Below, in pieces: positions 34,936 to 47,506 of a DNA stretch of 64,000 nucleotides. This stretch comes from Siphonodentalium dalli (lineage: Eukaryota > Mollusca > Scaphopoda > Gadilida > Siphonodentaliidae), in assembly GCA_032622095.1 (NCBI GenBank), contig CP136065.1:242089530-242153529 (forward strand), read 5' to 3'. Under the pieces are notes generated by a model that saw only the letters and a program-made list of their open reading frames with translations, made no database searches and was not told where the DNA came from. The stretch's first letter is position 1, and every line of letters starts with the position of its first letter. Position numbers and translations under genes: made by a program.

Positions 34936-36158
34936 ATATATTGTTTAAATACATTTTCTGATAGCATGACAAATTGAAATTCTCTGGAAAACAAGGATTT
35001 GCTTACAAATAAATCGTGTTGCTTTGACATTCAACGGACCTCTGATAAACGCATTTTTTATATCAGCATGCTTTTTAATATACACACTGCGTCCATTTAC
35101 CTAACACAAAAACATAGTGGCAAGATAACTCCCGCTCACGGTGATTCTGGACTAAAGTCCGTTATAGAAGAGTAACGGGACGGGACTCGGTCCAAAACAA
35201 GCATCAACCCATCCGATATCCCAAGCTAGTGTGGACCGAGAAGATTTCGTCTGCATACTATGTGTATTCATGCGTTAACTTTGCAGTGGGGACTGGAGAT
35301 GTGACATTATATATTTATACTTGACTGAATCTGGTCAGTAAATCCACTTAACATGTGCCTCCACATCATGGCCACATGCATGTGACATATGACCCAATAA
35401 AACAAACCAAACTGTTGTATCAGCATAGGGGCATGGCTAGGTCACCGATGCTGGTGAATGTCAACCTTGAAATTTCCAACTGACCCCCCCCCCCCCCCCC
35501 CCCCCCACCGGATTGGAACTGTCAAACTGGTATCTAAAACTTTCCGACTGTTGGAAATCGGTCATCTTGCAAGTTGTTGGAAACAAGAAACAAAGTGAGC
35601 TCTATTTCGTTATTTTAACCGATTTCAAGCTGTAACGCCAACTACTTGAATTATTATGTCACTTGTTCTCATACGAAATGGTGGTGAACTGGTGATCATA
35701 CGCATAGGCTGTGACCATACGCATGTGTGATGGTCATACATATATGGTTGGTTATCATACGCATTATCATACATGGGTGGCGATCATACATATGGGTGGT
35801 GATCAAACGCATGGTGTCATTGGTGTGTACTACATGTATAGTGTCTTGTTTTAAGTTCTGTTTTTTTTTCTTGTTTTTATTATTCATTTTGCTTTTTACA
35901 CTTCTATATAATAAACTATGGACTCACAAAGATAATTCAATAATATAATCACAAACAAATGACCGCGGATACTGGGAAGATAACTAGGTCAAAATATCCA
36001 CTGGAAATAAAAGACGTCATATTGGTTGAAACAATAGTGAGGAGTAACATAAACTACTCTATACAATCACAAAAAGACCAGCTGCAACAGTGTTCACATA
36101 GGTGTGAGAATAATAATATTTACTCTTTCATGATGGGAGCTGCGTTGGGCAGCATTAA
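34936..36158. other. Non-coding; C tract and degenerate minisatellite
   Basis: A C homopolymer of about 22 lies near 35486-35507. At 35695-35820 a loose repeat of gatcatacatatgggtggt type recurs about six times. No convincing exon. Confidence 0.4.
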
Positions 36159-36549
36159 CCCTTTACCCAACAAAACGGCCAAAACCGGCCAAATAAAGCT
36201 TCAGCAGCCTAAAATATCTTCGGTCTGTCTCAGTAGAACCATACAAATATGGATATCATTGGAACCGGCTCCTTGGCCACATTGTGATAGTTACAGTTAT
36301 GCCCTGTGCCAATGCATTCTCTTATATATGCGAGTCGACCATAGGTCGCCTCGCATATATAAGAGAATGCATTGGCCTACAAAAAATCTTTTTTAACACT
36401 TTTTACCATTTTTTCTTACATTCTTTAACAATTTTATAATTTTTAATGTGTTAAGCCAATGCATTCTCTTATATATGCGAGGCGACCTACGGTCGACTCG
36501 CATATATAAGAGAATGCATTGGCACAGGACCCTTCTGTTGGGTAAAGGG
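36159..36549. mobile_element. Double-hairpin MITE, piggyBac-like, intact TTAA duplication
   Basis: 391 bp with TTAA at 36155-36158 and 36550-36553. Long arm on the left (opposite orientation to the 13235 and 25510 copies). Hairpins at about 36307-36377 and 36453-36523. Both ends are complete: ccctttacccaacaaaacgg and ccttctgttgggtaaaggg. Confidence 0.87.
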
Positions 36550-36561
36550 TTAAATACCTAG

Positions 36562-36790
36562 TGCCATTACATTCTCTTACACATGCGAGTCTCCCCTATG
36601 GAGCCTCGCATATAAAAGAGAATGCACTGGCTCACAAGATCAGGGTAAATATTGTGACATAGTGTTGACCCAATGACAATGAGGTTTGTATAAGTAAGCA
36701 TACTTTTTGAACGCACAATGATACACAATCGATAATTCAGCGGTTGATTGCGGTTGTTTTTCCAACAAAGTTGCTCAATAGATCATAATT
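36562..36790. mobile_element. Variant hairpin and adjoining dispersed repeat
   Basis: A diverged hairpin (cattacattctcttacacat ... agagaatgcactggctcaca) with a different loop (gagtctcccctatggagcc) lies 12 bp after the TTAA element. The following 150 bp is the inverse of 27538-27690. A similar variant hairpin is at 61694-61768. Confidence 0.6.
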
Positions 36791-38162
36791 TAACACAAAA
36801 TATTCTGAGAAGATAAGCAACAAATTTGATCAATACCCAGGAAGTGGCAGGAACTATATTTTGTCTTACATTTATCTAAAAAGTTTGAACAAGGTCACAA
36901 ATGTCTGGGTTGTTTTTGCATCAATGTCCTCACACAGAAACCATACTCTTAGGTGTCTAATAATACTGTCAACATTGTTATTAATTTAATCTATCATGAT
37001 TATCAGGCACCTGATTTTATACTATATATGTAGAATTATGCATCTGGGGTATATTAAAATATATCCGGATTAAGGGCTTGTCGTAGCAGTTTGAGAGTTG
37101 TCATCTAACAGTGAATTAATAACAGTTTCTACCATATAATCTCAAATGTAGTCATAGCTCATCCATCCAGAATATTTCTACTTACATCTTGTTCAGTCTT
37201 CACATAGAAGACGATAAATGTACAAGTCTGACAGCTGAGTCTGGCGCACATTTTGTTTTCAGTTCATTTTAATTTTCATTGGAACGTAAGGCCACACACA
37301 AAATACCTGTGTTTAGGGTTTCCCTACCTACCCTAGAAAAAGGTGCCTATCGAAAACTTTTTATTGGACTGTAGACGAAGATATTTTTTTTTCTTTCTCA
37401 GTGTCTTACCCATTTTCAAACCTCTCCTATAAAAAAAGATGTAGAAGTTTTATTAGTCTAGTGCTCTGACTAATTCAAGATTAACAATATTTGGTATCGA
37501 TCCTTTCAATTAATCTGAATTTTGAAGCTTTTAGATTGAATTGTCAATGACCCAATGGAATTCAGAATAAAAAAAAAAAAAATAAAAAAAAATATTACCT
37601 ACCTACCTAATTATTACCTACCTACCTAATTATTACCTACCTACCCTAATTATTTTGTACACAGGTATTATTTTGTTTGGCCTAAACAATTATTCTCTAA
37701 CAGAAATTATCGTGACATTCGAAAGAGATTTCAAAACATGCATGTGTGCCCTTCAGTACATGTGTACCATTGAGCACTTTTTTGGTGAGAGAGAGATCCC
37801 TTCAGCCAAAGATTGTCAAGCATCTTATTTTGAGTACTCACAAAACATATGAAACCTCCTCTGAGCACTGTTTGAAGCCTGAGACTATATTTGCTTTTTT
37901 ACATCCCAGTCTGGTTCGGATAATCAAATTATTTGTATACAGTACACTTGTTTATATATACTTCTATACAAACTGGACAGAATAATGGGCAATGATTGAC
38001 AGATGCTAGAACACATATACATCAGCATGAGATATCAAATAAAATGGAAGGGACCACTATCTATCACTATTATTGCATAATTGAGGTTCAAATGGGTGTA
38101 CATCACAATATTCACCATTTGGGAACTTCAATCTGAGTCTATGTCCCATAGCAGATGAGGCC
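36791..38162. other. No gene recognised; (TACC)n tract
   Basis: A short inverse match to the 44433 TIR family (aatacctgtgtttagggt) lies at about 37300-37335. A (CTACCTAC) microsatellite is at 37598-37650 and a cttcagtaca...ttcagcc piece of the dispersed family at 37735-37805. Confidence 0.4.
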
Positions 38163-38257
38163 ATGCAGAATCAGGTCACTGGATGGTGAATATAGTGATG
38201 CTAGCCTGCTATGCAGGATAGCATCATTAAATTCACACTCTGGGACCTGAATCTGCA
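38163..38257. mobile_element. Single hairpin of the GCAGAATGAGGTCC family
   Basis: Imperfect hairpin from gcagaatcaggtcactgg to its inverse ending gacctgaatctgc, with the gatgctagcctgc stem. The partner hairpin found in other copies is absent. Confidence 0.65.
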
Positions 38258-38980
38258 AATAAACTTGGAACATGTCATGGTCATGTCGTACATGGGTGTT
38301 TTGTACTCCAAGGTCAGCCATGGTAGGAAAAAACTACATCATATCACATACAATATAATTATATAAAGTTAACGTCGACTAGTAAAAGTTGTTGTTGATT
38401 GTTTGTGTACGATGCCAAATACTACGAAGGTCCCATATTAAGAAGGACCTATACTCCGAAGGCTCTATATTCCGAAAATCCAATAGATGTCTGATACATA
38501 TACTAACAAGACAGTCAAAGACTGTGGGTCGCTCACCAGACTGCAAAGACTGATGAGACTGGGACTCTGGAGACCACAATAGTCAGAACTTTTCATAATC
38601 ACTTTAAAAGAAGTAGATCTAAACACGATATGTGGCTAGAGAGGCTTCAGTAGTGTACAGTGGGTAATTTCAAGGTGAATATCCACCTTGAAATTACCCA
38701 CTGTACACTACTGATCACCCCCTACCCCAACTCCAACAAGTCCCCTCCAGACCGGGCTCAAGACTCCCAAGTCTTGGGTTGGAATTTCACAACCGACATC
38801 TAAATCTTTCTCAATTTTTGGAAATTTCCAATCTCACAAGCACCTTTTTATAAAACCATTTAGACATGTTTGAAGCCCATTTATCCATGGACCCAAAACA
38901 CCATACATGTATGTCAGATTAATCAGTTACATGTAGGTAGTTCCAAGGTAGATGTTTTAATGAATTTGGTATTTCAATGA
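38258..38980. other. Mostly non-coding; degenerate TACTCCGAAGG repeats
   Basis: At 38405-38480 a loose tatactccgaaggtcc-type repeat occurs, related to 42175-42275. The perfect palindrome at 38647 is listed separately. Confidence 0.4.
38647..38714. repeat. Perfect palindrome, 31-bp arms
   Basis: Arms from tcagtagtgtacagtgggta to caaggtg are exactly complementary across a 6-base loop (aatatc), with no mismatch over 62 paired positions. Perfect identity implies recent origin or active correction. Confidence 0.93.
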
Positions 38981-40142
38981 TTTTTTTTAAACAAAAGTGT
39001 TAACTCCCCATAGCCCCGTCATTTCTTAACAGGTTGACCTGATGTTAACACATCTAAATATCAGTCACTAAAGGATCCTCCATACTATATGTAAGCTAAA
39101 TAGTCCAACCTCTCTTGAGTAGACAATTTAAGAATGACTATATAGACATACAGTTATGTCCCTGGTCTCACCCTATTTAACCTGGTGACCACATCTGAAT
39201 AAATTTGAATACCAGACACCAAAGAACCCTTCATACTAAAAATCAGTAAAATAGACCTGATGGTCCTTGTGGTGGAAGCATGTTAAAATTTGTGGCTATT
39301 TCGGTCGAACAGTTTAACCCGAAGTAGGAAAATATGGACTGTTACTGGTTGAAAAATCAAATCTACGGCCTCATTGCCCCCACCCAGGCAGCTTAGAAAT
39401 CAATAGGAATCTATATATTATTATACCAGTATCAAACAGCATACATACAGGTAGAGTGGGTGGTTGACAGTTAAATCTCTTATCTCTGCCCCTATTTGAA
39501 CAAATGTGAATCCCCATCTATGAGATCCATTCATCTAGAAATTTCAAACGGTAGATTTAAAGAGTTGAAGAAAACTGATTTTCCTCAAAAGTTTCCTAAA
39601 AATGACCTCACGTGAATAATCTGAACCCCACTCACCGCAGGACCCTCCATACCAAAAGCTAAATAGTCCTGATGGTTTTTGAAGAATTACTATGGAGGGA
39701 AAACATGGCCGCGACGAGGAAGGATTGTAAATGGAATGATTGCTCATTTATTTAATGTTTTGCGCGATTTGTAAATAGCTGCTAGACGATGGACAATTTC
39801 ATAATGTGCCGAATAGTTTTACCATGAGAATGGAACTTCATTCTAGTGTTGTGTTGAACTCTGCCGACAGTAATTCGTGACATTTCAGCTGGCTTCATTT
39901 GCCGCCAAGGCACTGAGTTAGGGAAGGCCGCAGCCATGTTGGATTTTTTAAATAATTTTTGTGTGTTTATTTTTAAATATTTTATTTCGGACTAGTTTTA
40001 GTCAATGTCAATTTTATTGTGCTGGTGCAGTTGAAGAGTGTGAAATGTGTTATATTCATCATTCTGCCACTGTGGACTTTTAATGGGAGCCTGGATCTTC
40101 GTTGTGTACATGCGTTACACCAACTCTATCATGGTGGATTTT

Positions 40143-40440
40143 ATGTATACAGAGTTTCGCAGTGTACCGATCTGAATATGCGCTACACCTTGCTTTGGAT
40201 ACAGAGTTTCGCAGTGCTCCGGTCTGAATATGTGTTTATGCATTGGCCTAAAAAAAGCATGGACTTTTATGTATAACAGAGTTTCGCAGTTTACTGAACT
40301 GAATATGAGTTTATCTCATTGCCTGGTGTACAGAGTTTCGCGGTTCACTGATCTGAATATGCGTCGATACATTCACTTTACCATGGAAGAGCTTGCCTAG
40401 GTGTACATAGTTTCGCGGGTGAATTGTTCTCTGAAAGACT
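40143..40440. repeat. Degenerate minisatellite, about 60-90-bp units
   Basis: The core tacagagtttcgcagtgtac followed by cgatctgaatatgcg recurs five times with substantial divergence and variable spacing. A short hairpin-MITE shard (tgcattggcctaaaaaaa) lies within it at about 40240. Confidence 0.7.
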
Positions 40441-40844
40441 CGTTGCCTTGTATGATGACAGTTCACGTTTCATACCCTCCATAAACAATTATTTCGGAAC
40501 TTTCGGACTCATATTCTGCGATCGGCGGAATCTAAATAAACCATACCATATGGCACTGGCTTCTCACCTATATGACCTGATGAACTCATTCGAACAAATC
40601 TGAATGTGATTCAAAATATATAAACCCATTCGGTCTTTAATATGTATGTGGAGAAGAAGAAAATTGATGGACGGATGGAGACATCCCAAAAGAGGGATGG
40701 ATGGGAGGACATACTGACAGACAAATTCAATCCAATATACCCCCCCCCCCCCATTTTCTTTGCAAATCAGGGTATAATGAGTACAACTGGATAGGTGGTG
40801 ATTAAGAATATAATAGTGGAACAGCCGATCCTGAATATAGTGTC

Positions 40845-41238
40845 TGACTTTTGCAGAATGAGGTCCCTAAAGGGTGAATTTAGTGCTGCAATCATGCAAA
40901 GTGGGCTAGCATCACCAAATTTGCCATCTGGGGACCTCATTATGCTTAGGCCTCAACTGCTATGGGAACAGATTGAAGTTGTCAAGTTAATTGGTGATGT
41001 GCACCCATTGGGCACTTCAATTATCAATTTTATCTTCAGCAAATTAGGGGATATAGAAACTGAACAGAATGGAAAAAGTAAGTAGAAATATCAATTTAAG
41101 ACCCTGTATACTTCCCTGAAGATGAGGCCTAAGCAGAATGAGGTCCCTGGAGAGTGTATTTGGTGATGCTAGCCTACTGTGCAGGGTAACATCACTAAAT
41201 TCACCCTCTGGGGACCTCATTCTGCAAATGTCAGACAT
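40845..41238. mobile_element. GCAGAATGAGGTCC paired-hairpin element, copy 3
   Basis: Begins gtgtctgacttttgcagaat and ends attctgcaaatgtcagacat, so the hairpins form the inner part of longer inverted ends. Two hairpins (about 40852-40947, 41133-41226) flank a spacer including tgggcacttcaattatcaa, also recognisable in the 17.4 and 38.1 kb copies. Confidence 0.72.
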
Positions 41239-42160
41239 ACAGCATCTTGTTTTGATACACACAGGGCATGAATGTTTACACCTACCTGTCAGCCAGCTAG
41301 ATAACATAAGAATTGATGACTGTGTTATTAACTCTTTCTGTCTGAGGCTAATACCATACTCCATGGATGTTTCAATGGTATTAGTTTTTCTAATTAATTT
41401 TTTCTTGACTGCAGTGGGTGCAGGGGCGGCGCAGATGGGGGGGGGGGGGGGGGTGGTAGTGGGGACAGGGGTGTGGAGGGTGAGGATGGGAAGGGGTGGA
41501 ATGGAGTGTTTTGTGTCTAAAACAAATACAAAAAATCAGGGGTTAAAATTAAAACAATATTTTTGTATTGTTCATTTTGAATTTTGATTTTTTTTTTAAT
41601 TGAGCAAGGATTTAAATTTAAAAATAGTTTTTTTTAATTCTTTTTTTTAAAGTTATGTTCCTGACACGGCCCCTATTTGACACACTGACCCCATTTGAAC
41701 AAATCTGAACCCCAGTCACACAAGGACCCACCATACAAAATATTAGCTAAATCGACCAAATGATTCTGGAGAAGAAGTCGTTCTAATAATTACTAATGAG
41801 AATAGAGTTATGTCCCTGATTCTGCCCCTATTTGACCCAGTGACCACATTTGAACAAATCTGACCCCCAGTCACCCAAGGACCTTCCATACCAAATATAA
41901 GCTAAATAGGCCTGATGGTTCTTGAAAAGAAGTTTTTTTAAGAATTACTTTGGTGGGAAAGAGTTATGGCCCTAGCTTCGCAACTATTTGACTCAGTGAC
42001 CTTATTTTAACAAATCTGAGTCTGAGTCAACCAGGGAACATCCACACCAAATATGAACCCATTTGGCCTTAGGGTACTGGAGAAGAAGATGATTCTGGAC
42101 AGATGGACAGACGGACGAGGAGTGATGACTATAGCTCCACCGGAGACTTCATCTCAGGTG

Positions 42161-43490
42161 AGCTAAAAAGGTCTGATACTCCATAGGTCCGACACTCTGA
42201 AGGCCGAGTAGTCCAAAGGTCCATTACTACGAACATCCAATACTCCAAAGTCCAAAGGTCTGATACTCCGAACATCAGATTATTATTTCGTTTAGAAATT
42301 GAACAGAGCCCTCTTATTTCTGGAAGACATTTTCCCTCTATGCGTATAATGTCCGTCAATACCTGGACTGAGACATCACATTAAAACTCGCAACTATTAA
42401 TACATTTGCCTTGAAATGACTCATAATCTTCATTCCTCATATGGAATATGGCAATGTATGTTTTTTGTCCTGTTGCGTTGATAAATCTTATAATGGTCGA
42501 TGAGTGCATGGAATATTTAGAGGTCGACAACTAGTATGTGCATTGGTCGAAAGATTCATAATTTTCAAAAAGGAAAAGGTTCTATGTTCTCAGAAATTCT
42601 GTGTTGATTAACTTGCTTTTTCTCCCCTCATATGGTAAGAATATTTGAAGAGCGTTTGTCTAAATTCTGTTTGGTAAATTGGATCATGCCACACAAACAT
42701 TCGCCCATTCTGAGTTTATATAATCATATTCCGTATTTTTTTGTTGAAACGCTGGTGTATTCAGATTGTTTCTATCTTTCCCCACTTACCAGAAAATAGC
42801 TGTTAGTTACTCGAATATTAATTCAGCTTAAAGTGGTGGGGATTCCTCAGGAATTTTGAGAAAACCACCCAATCTATAAATATTTTGTTCACGAATTGCC
42901 AACCGGTGATTGTTAAAAAACACGACATAAAACAAGTACTCTGAGTACGAATTCGACACGCAATGATTACCGGATTATTGGCTACAATACCCAATTCTCA
43001 CTTGGATAATCGGAATAGTAGGGGTTATTGAGCGAAAAAAAGACAAATCGGATGTGCAGAAATTGGCTCTACTAATTACATGTACATGCGTTCACACCAG
43101 TTCAATATGTGATGTCCGGCATCCGGTTCGTATTTTAGTCAATTGTTCGGGTACGCTGGAAAAGCTTGGAAGAAAGATATTGCGAATTTGCATTAAGGAA
43201 TGCATAATAGGGAAATGAATCGATAACTTCCTGCTTGTGTAGAATTACGTCACCGAATGATCGACGCCAGTTAAAAAAATGTGAATATATGGATGAACAA
43301 ATATGATTTCTGTACAACTCCGACAAGGTAGAGATTATCTGATCTAACAAGCGCATTAAGAGAAATTTACTTACATGTAATTGCCATATGTGAAATGTGG
43401 TTAGGTAATTGCATTTTTTTCTAACGAAAAATCGACTTGACCGTTTTAGTGATACATAACGGTGGGTGGTCTTCAGCCAATCAGATGATG
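42161..43490. other. No recognised gene
   Basis: Begins with the degenerate TACTCCGAAGG repeat, then plain AT-rich sequence. A 73-codon minus ORF (43135-43356) has no motif I recognise. Confidence 0.35.
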
Positions 43491-43493
43491 GTA

Positions 43494-43960
43494 TAATAAT
43501 AATAATAAATAGTTTTTATATAGCGCTTTATCCCATATGGCCCAGAGCGCTTACATTCCTACAAGTACCCTGCCCTCTATCACACGTGAAATACATACAT
43601 CTATACACACCACATACCTATAGATATACACATACATCAAAATAATTAAACAACATCTGAGGTAACTTCCCCATAGTGGGCACAGAATAATTCAATCTTT
43701 AACAAAGTTTTGAATTCGGTCAGAGAGTTTGCAAATCTTGTGTCGTGTCTCAGTGAGTTCCAAACATTTGGCGCATACGAATCAAATGCTCTATCGCCAT
43801 AAGTTTTTAAATTTTTTGATGGAATATCCATTAGAGCTTGTGCCTTTGACCTCAGATTCGTAGGTGGAACATACATACTTAAAAGTTTATCAAAATATTG
43901 AGGCAATACAGGGAGAATACTTGAACTAGATTCTGATTTTTTATAACAGAATGACGCACA
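43494..43960 (-). pseudogene. 3' fragment of a non-LTR retrotransposon
   Basis: The minus-strand frame at 43646-43906 contains YGDRAFDSYAPNVWNSL followed by FKTLLKIELF, the characteristic extreme C-terminus of LINE reverse transcriptase polyproteins (pattern YGDRAF...WNSLP...FK..L...LF). A short 3' UTR follows, ending in (ATT)n on the minus strand (43494-43509), the kind of simple-repeat tail expected for several LINE clades. The catalytic domains are absent, so this is a 5'-truncated dead copy. Confidence 0.8.
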
Positions 43961-44111
43961 CTTGTATGCATGTAATAAGTTAATAACAACATCTGAAGTT
44001 GCCTAACTGGTAGCTGTCTCTCTATGTACATGTAGTAAAGGTAATATATTTATTTAGTATATTTTTATTCAAGTTGAATAGTACATGGTCAGTGACTGAG
44101 TCCCAACTACT

Positions 44112-46083
44112 GTGATAAAAGGGTCCTACTATACGCAGCAAGTCCCTGGATATGCAGCAAGTCCCCGGTAAACGCAACAAGTCCCTCTAATTTAGAGTGG
44201 ATTAGTGGAGTTGTTGATGAGTTTAATTAGTGTTTTATTATCCATTTGATTTATGATCTGTGGCAGTTGATTAAAGTTGATTGGAAGTCTTTATCCCTTT
44301 ATAATTATTTCTTTCAGCTCACTGCTATTTTTATATGTATATTTATAAAACTGTGCTCTATTTTTCTTTTGTTGCTATTCTACTATTCTCATGTATATCT
44401 AAAAAAATCCAACTCTTAATTTTATCGTTGATTAGGCCAAAAGGAAGAATACCTGAGTTTAGGGTAACATGAGGGAAAAAAACAGGGGCGGGCGGTACTT
44501 CATTTTATTTTATTTTTTCATTTTATTTTTCACGGGGAATAGTATTTAAGTATTCGTGCCTTCTAATCGTCTGCCAGTGTCACTCGTATATAGCTTGGGC
44601 AAGTCATTGTCACACTAATCGATGTCATGGTAGCTTTAATAAGTTTAATGGTGTTGCAGAAGTTCAATGACATGTACATATACAGCGTGATATTAAATGA
44701 TATTATATATAGAATAAGTGTCTAGTGTTGGAAATTAAACGGTTTATGTTCACGCTGAAGCTCGGATATTACAGGCCAAATCCTACGAGTGGACATATTA
44801 CTTTTCAATTTCCCACACAAGACACTTATGATATTTTGTTTATCCACCGACTCGAATACTAAGAAATTTTGTGAAATATTCAACTCAGAAGGTGAATTTA
44901 ACAAGAGTTCCTCCATTGGAAATGGCACATACATGCGGCAACGCCAATGTGACGTACATAACATAATCAATATGTAAAGCGGTGGTGGCATTAACACCTG
45001 TAAAACAAAGTAAGCACCAAGAACAATATATGTGCATCGATTACCCTATGACTGTTGCATAAAACTTGCATTCGGATCAGGGCGACACAGAAGATGTTGA
45101 TTCATCGGGTCCGTCTTTCTGTAGAACTAATGAATATTTAATGAGAAATAGTTCTACTAGGAAAAAATTAAGTTCTACCAGGCACATACCTCTCTTACTG
45201 CATGGGTACATACAGACTCAATGTTACATCAGGGTTATAATTTTCAGGGTGGATGCGGTGAGAGGTGGATAAACTATAATAATGGAATTTCAAAAGTGTC
45301 AGAATTATATTTAATCCGACATTTTATTACTATGTCCTTTTCTGTCAGTTCAGAATCCGTGTGGTACCGGTTCACACATGACAAAATATCTGTGCTATAG
45401 TTGACAGGCGCCATGATGTTTCTATTCTGATTCATATGAACGCATTTGTGAAGTTTAATAGCTACTAGTAAAACTCAGGATCTATCCGCACACGGAAGTG
45501 TTTCCGCCATATTCAATCGACATGTGCAATCGGCAAAATATCCGGTTACTTTCGATTTGCTAGTTAATACATATTCCGGCACAAGTATCGCGTGTTTTCT
45601 GGTTTTCGCTTTCGAGAAATCGACGAGGTTTGCCGAACTATGACGAGGTAATACGAATATACTACCAACAACAATGGCGGCACTTCCGTTTTTTCGTGAA
45701 TTGACGATATTTGCAAGGAAATGGTTTACTTGTTTAAGCTAATTCCGTAGTCGCGATTTCCTAATTACAAAAAAATTAAATGAAGTCGGAGGAAATTTTT
45801 GAAAAACGATAAAATGGAATTTGGCGGCAGGTTTTGAGTAGGGGCAGGCGGGTTACCCTAAACACGGGTATTCTTCGTTTTGGCCTGAAAGCCCTTTGTA
45901 ATCAGCACCTCCACTGATTAAACATATCGTTGTGTAAACACGCATGGCTAATCCGCCGTAATCCACCCTCGGCGAGAGGGACTTGTTGGCAAGTTGTTGC
46001 ATATACCAGGGACTTGCTGCGTTTACCGGGGACTTGCTGCATATCCAGGGACTTGCTGCGTATAGTAGAACCGTGATAAAACA
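44112..46083. mobile_element. 2-kb foldback with nested TIRs
   Basis: The outer pair, ctactatacgcagcaagtcc with repeated gcagcaagtccc units at 44126-44190, is the inverse of 45990-46070. The inner pair aggccaaaaggaagaatacc/ggtattcttcgttttggcct bounds 44433-45886 and continues through gtttagggtaac. A related single end is at about 37300-37335. It may be one element inside another, or one complex foldback. A possible exon lies in the middle. Confidence 0.65.
44722..44999 (-). CDS. Possible 3'-terminal exon, function unknown
   Basis: On the minus strand a good 3' splice acceptor (tttgttttacag) directly precedes an open frame of about 92 codons ending in a TAG. The predicted peptide has a hydrophobic start (PPLYILIMLC), then SELNISQNFLVFESV and VLCGKL. 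The LCG and FLVFE spacing is loosely reminiscent of CUB domains, but that is a weak resemblance. No upstream exon in a compatible frame was found, since the nearest candidate at about 45105-45060 runs into a stop. It lies inside a foldback, so it could be captured host sequence or chance. Confidence 0.25.
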
Positions 46084-47056
46084 CAAAAAATCTAACACTT
46101 GATTGAACTTAGTCTTGGAATACGACCTTTTAGTATGGCTTACGCCATACAGGTCGTGGAGTCGATATTCTTTGAGCTTAGGCGACTAGCTAATGTTTTT
46201 AAATACACTTAATTTTAAGAATCAACTAACATGGTCATTAATGTTAACATTATTGCAGTTTATATTAGCTCTGACACCTACCAGAACGTGTGTATAATTC
46301 CGTAATTATTTAATCCAAAAATCCAATCCTGAAAACACATGTTGCAAATGGCGGAGGCACGAAAAGTAGGAGGTCCTAAATATCACATGACAAACATGCA
46401 CGGCACATGTGACAGTTTTCATGGATTTTGTTGTAGTGAGGCTAGTAGACCAAAGGTCACGCATGCACAGAGTGTAGTTAAACTCGACCTAATTCTAGAT
46501 AGTTTGGATTTTCCATGGGTATTCAGGAACGCGTGCAATGTCTGTGTTTACGTTCTGTTATTTGACGGATTTTAATGATAAATGACACGTAGGTGAGTGG
46601 ATGGTTTCACACCGGTATTAGTATTTAGTTGATAAATACATATGCGTTGGTCATAATTGTAACTTTTATAGGACTTATAGCCGCCTATGTTGTTTAAAGG
46701 GCAAGATGGATCTTAGCTGGCGTAAGCCATGATACTAAGATCCAATGGATCTAGATTGAACTGTGCTACAAAATATAAACTACATGTACAATTTTAAAGA
46801 ACTTACACTTGTCAAATTAATGTTCGTGAATTTTAAACTATTGTAAATAACAGTCCCATTGAGTTGATGCCATGCTCCGCGTCGAACCCGTGGTTCAAAT
46901 AATATTAAACTCTGCACGAATAAATGAATGTCGACACTCGACAACTTCCTCAAAAAGAGATTTAACGCGTGCTGTTAAAAGCTTCCGGTCATGCAACATA
47001 AAATCAGGTCGCAATAATCTGGGACCGTTATTGGGTGTTGTATAACAAAATGAACG
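46084..47056. other. No confident gene; dyad of TGGCTTACGCCA motifs
   Basis: The motif tagtatggcttacgcca (46132) and its inverse tggcgtaagccatgatacta (46717) could be ends of a further element of about 600 bp. A 78-codon ORF (46339-46575) between them has no known domain. Confidence 0.3.
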
Positions 47057-47506
47057 TATGGGAGGCCAAATTCACATTTATTAATAAGTGTGCTTCAGCG
47101 CAATTCAATTGCGCTTCAGCGCAATCCAGCCTGATTGATATCAATTGGGCTTCAGCGCAATTCAATTGCGCTTCAGCGCAATTATTGTTACAAGCTTACA
47201 CCCCTGAACTGGGGGTTAGCCATATATATGGGAAAACAAGCTTCAGCGCAATTAATTTTGTATTGGATTTATTTGTTAACTCGGGGTTAGCCATATATGG
47301 GGAAAATAATTGCGCTGAAGCGCAATTAATTTTGTATTGGATTTATTCATTAATTTATTGTGGTTTAGCCATATATGGAAATTAATGGCGCTGAAGCGCA
47401 ATTGAATTTCACTGAAGTTAAATTAATTTAATTTTGAATTACGATGAAGCGCAATTCAATTGCGCTGAAGTACAATTATTAATAAATGTGAATTTGGCCT
47501 CCCATA
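47057..47506. mobile_element. MITE built from GCGCTGAAGCGCAATT dyads
   Basis: Ends tatgggaggccaaattcaca and its exact inverse give TIRs of about 31 bp. Inside, the self-complementary cttcagcgcaattcaattgc gctgaa module and half-modules recur about ten times, interspersed with gttagccatatatgg pieces. 450 bp; no transposase. Confidence 0.82.

Larger units (their letters stand above)
38981..42160. repeat. Blocks of a dispersed repeat with about 160-bp sub-units
   Basis: Sub-units with agttatgtccctg, cctatttgac.cagtgacc, tttgaacaaatctga, aaggaccttccatac and agctaaatag.cctgatggtt recur at about 38990, 39165, 39480, 40560, 41655, 41815 and 41970. The last copy ends in cggacgaggagtgatgacta tagctcc and ggtgagctaaaaa. 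I recall similar dispersed units in mollusc genomes, which is memory rather than a search result. Other elements are interspersed. Confidence 0.6.

Noticed and set aside
45060..45105. Upstream partner exon for the 44722-44999 frame
   Set aside because: Has an acceptor-like tctacag and donor gtttta, but the frame that would join meets a TGA before the donor.
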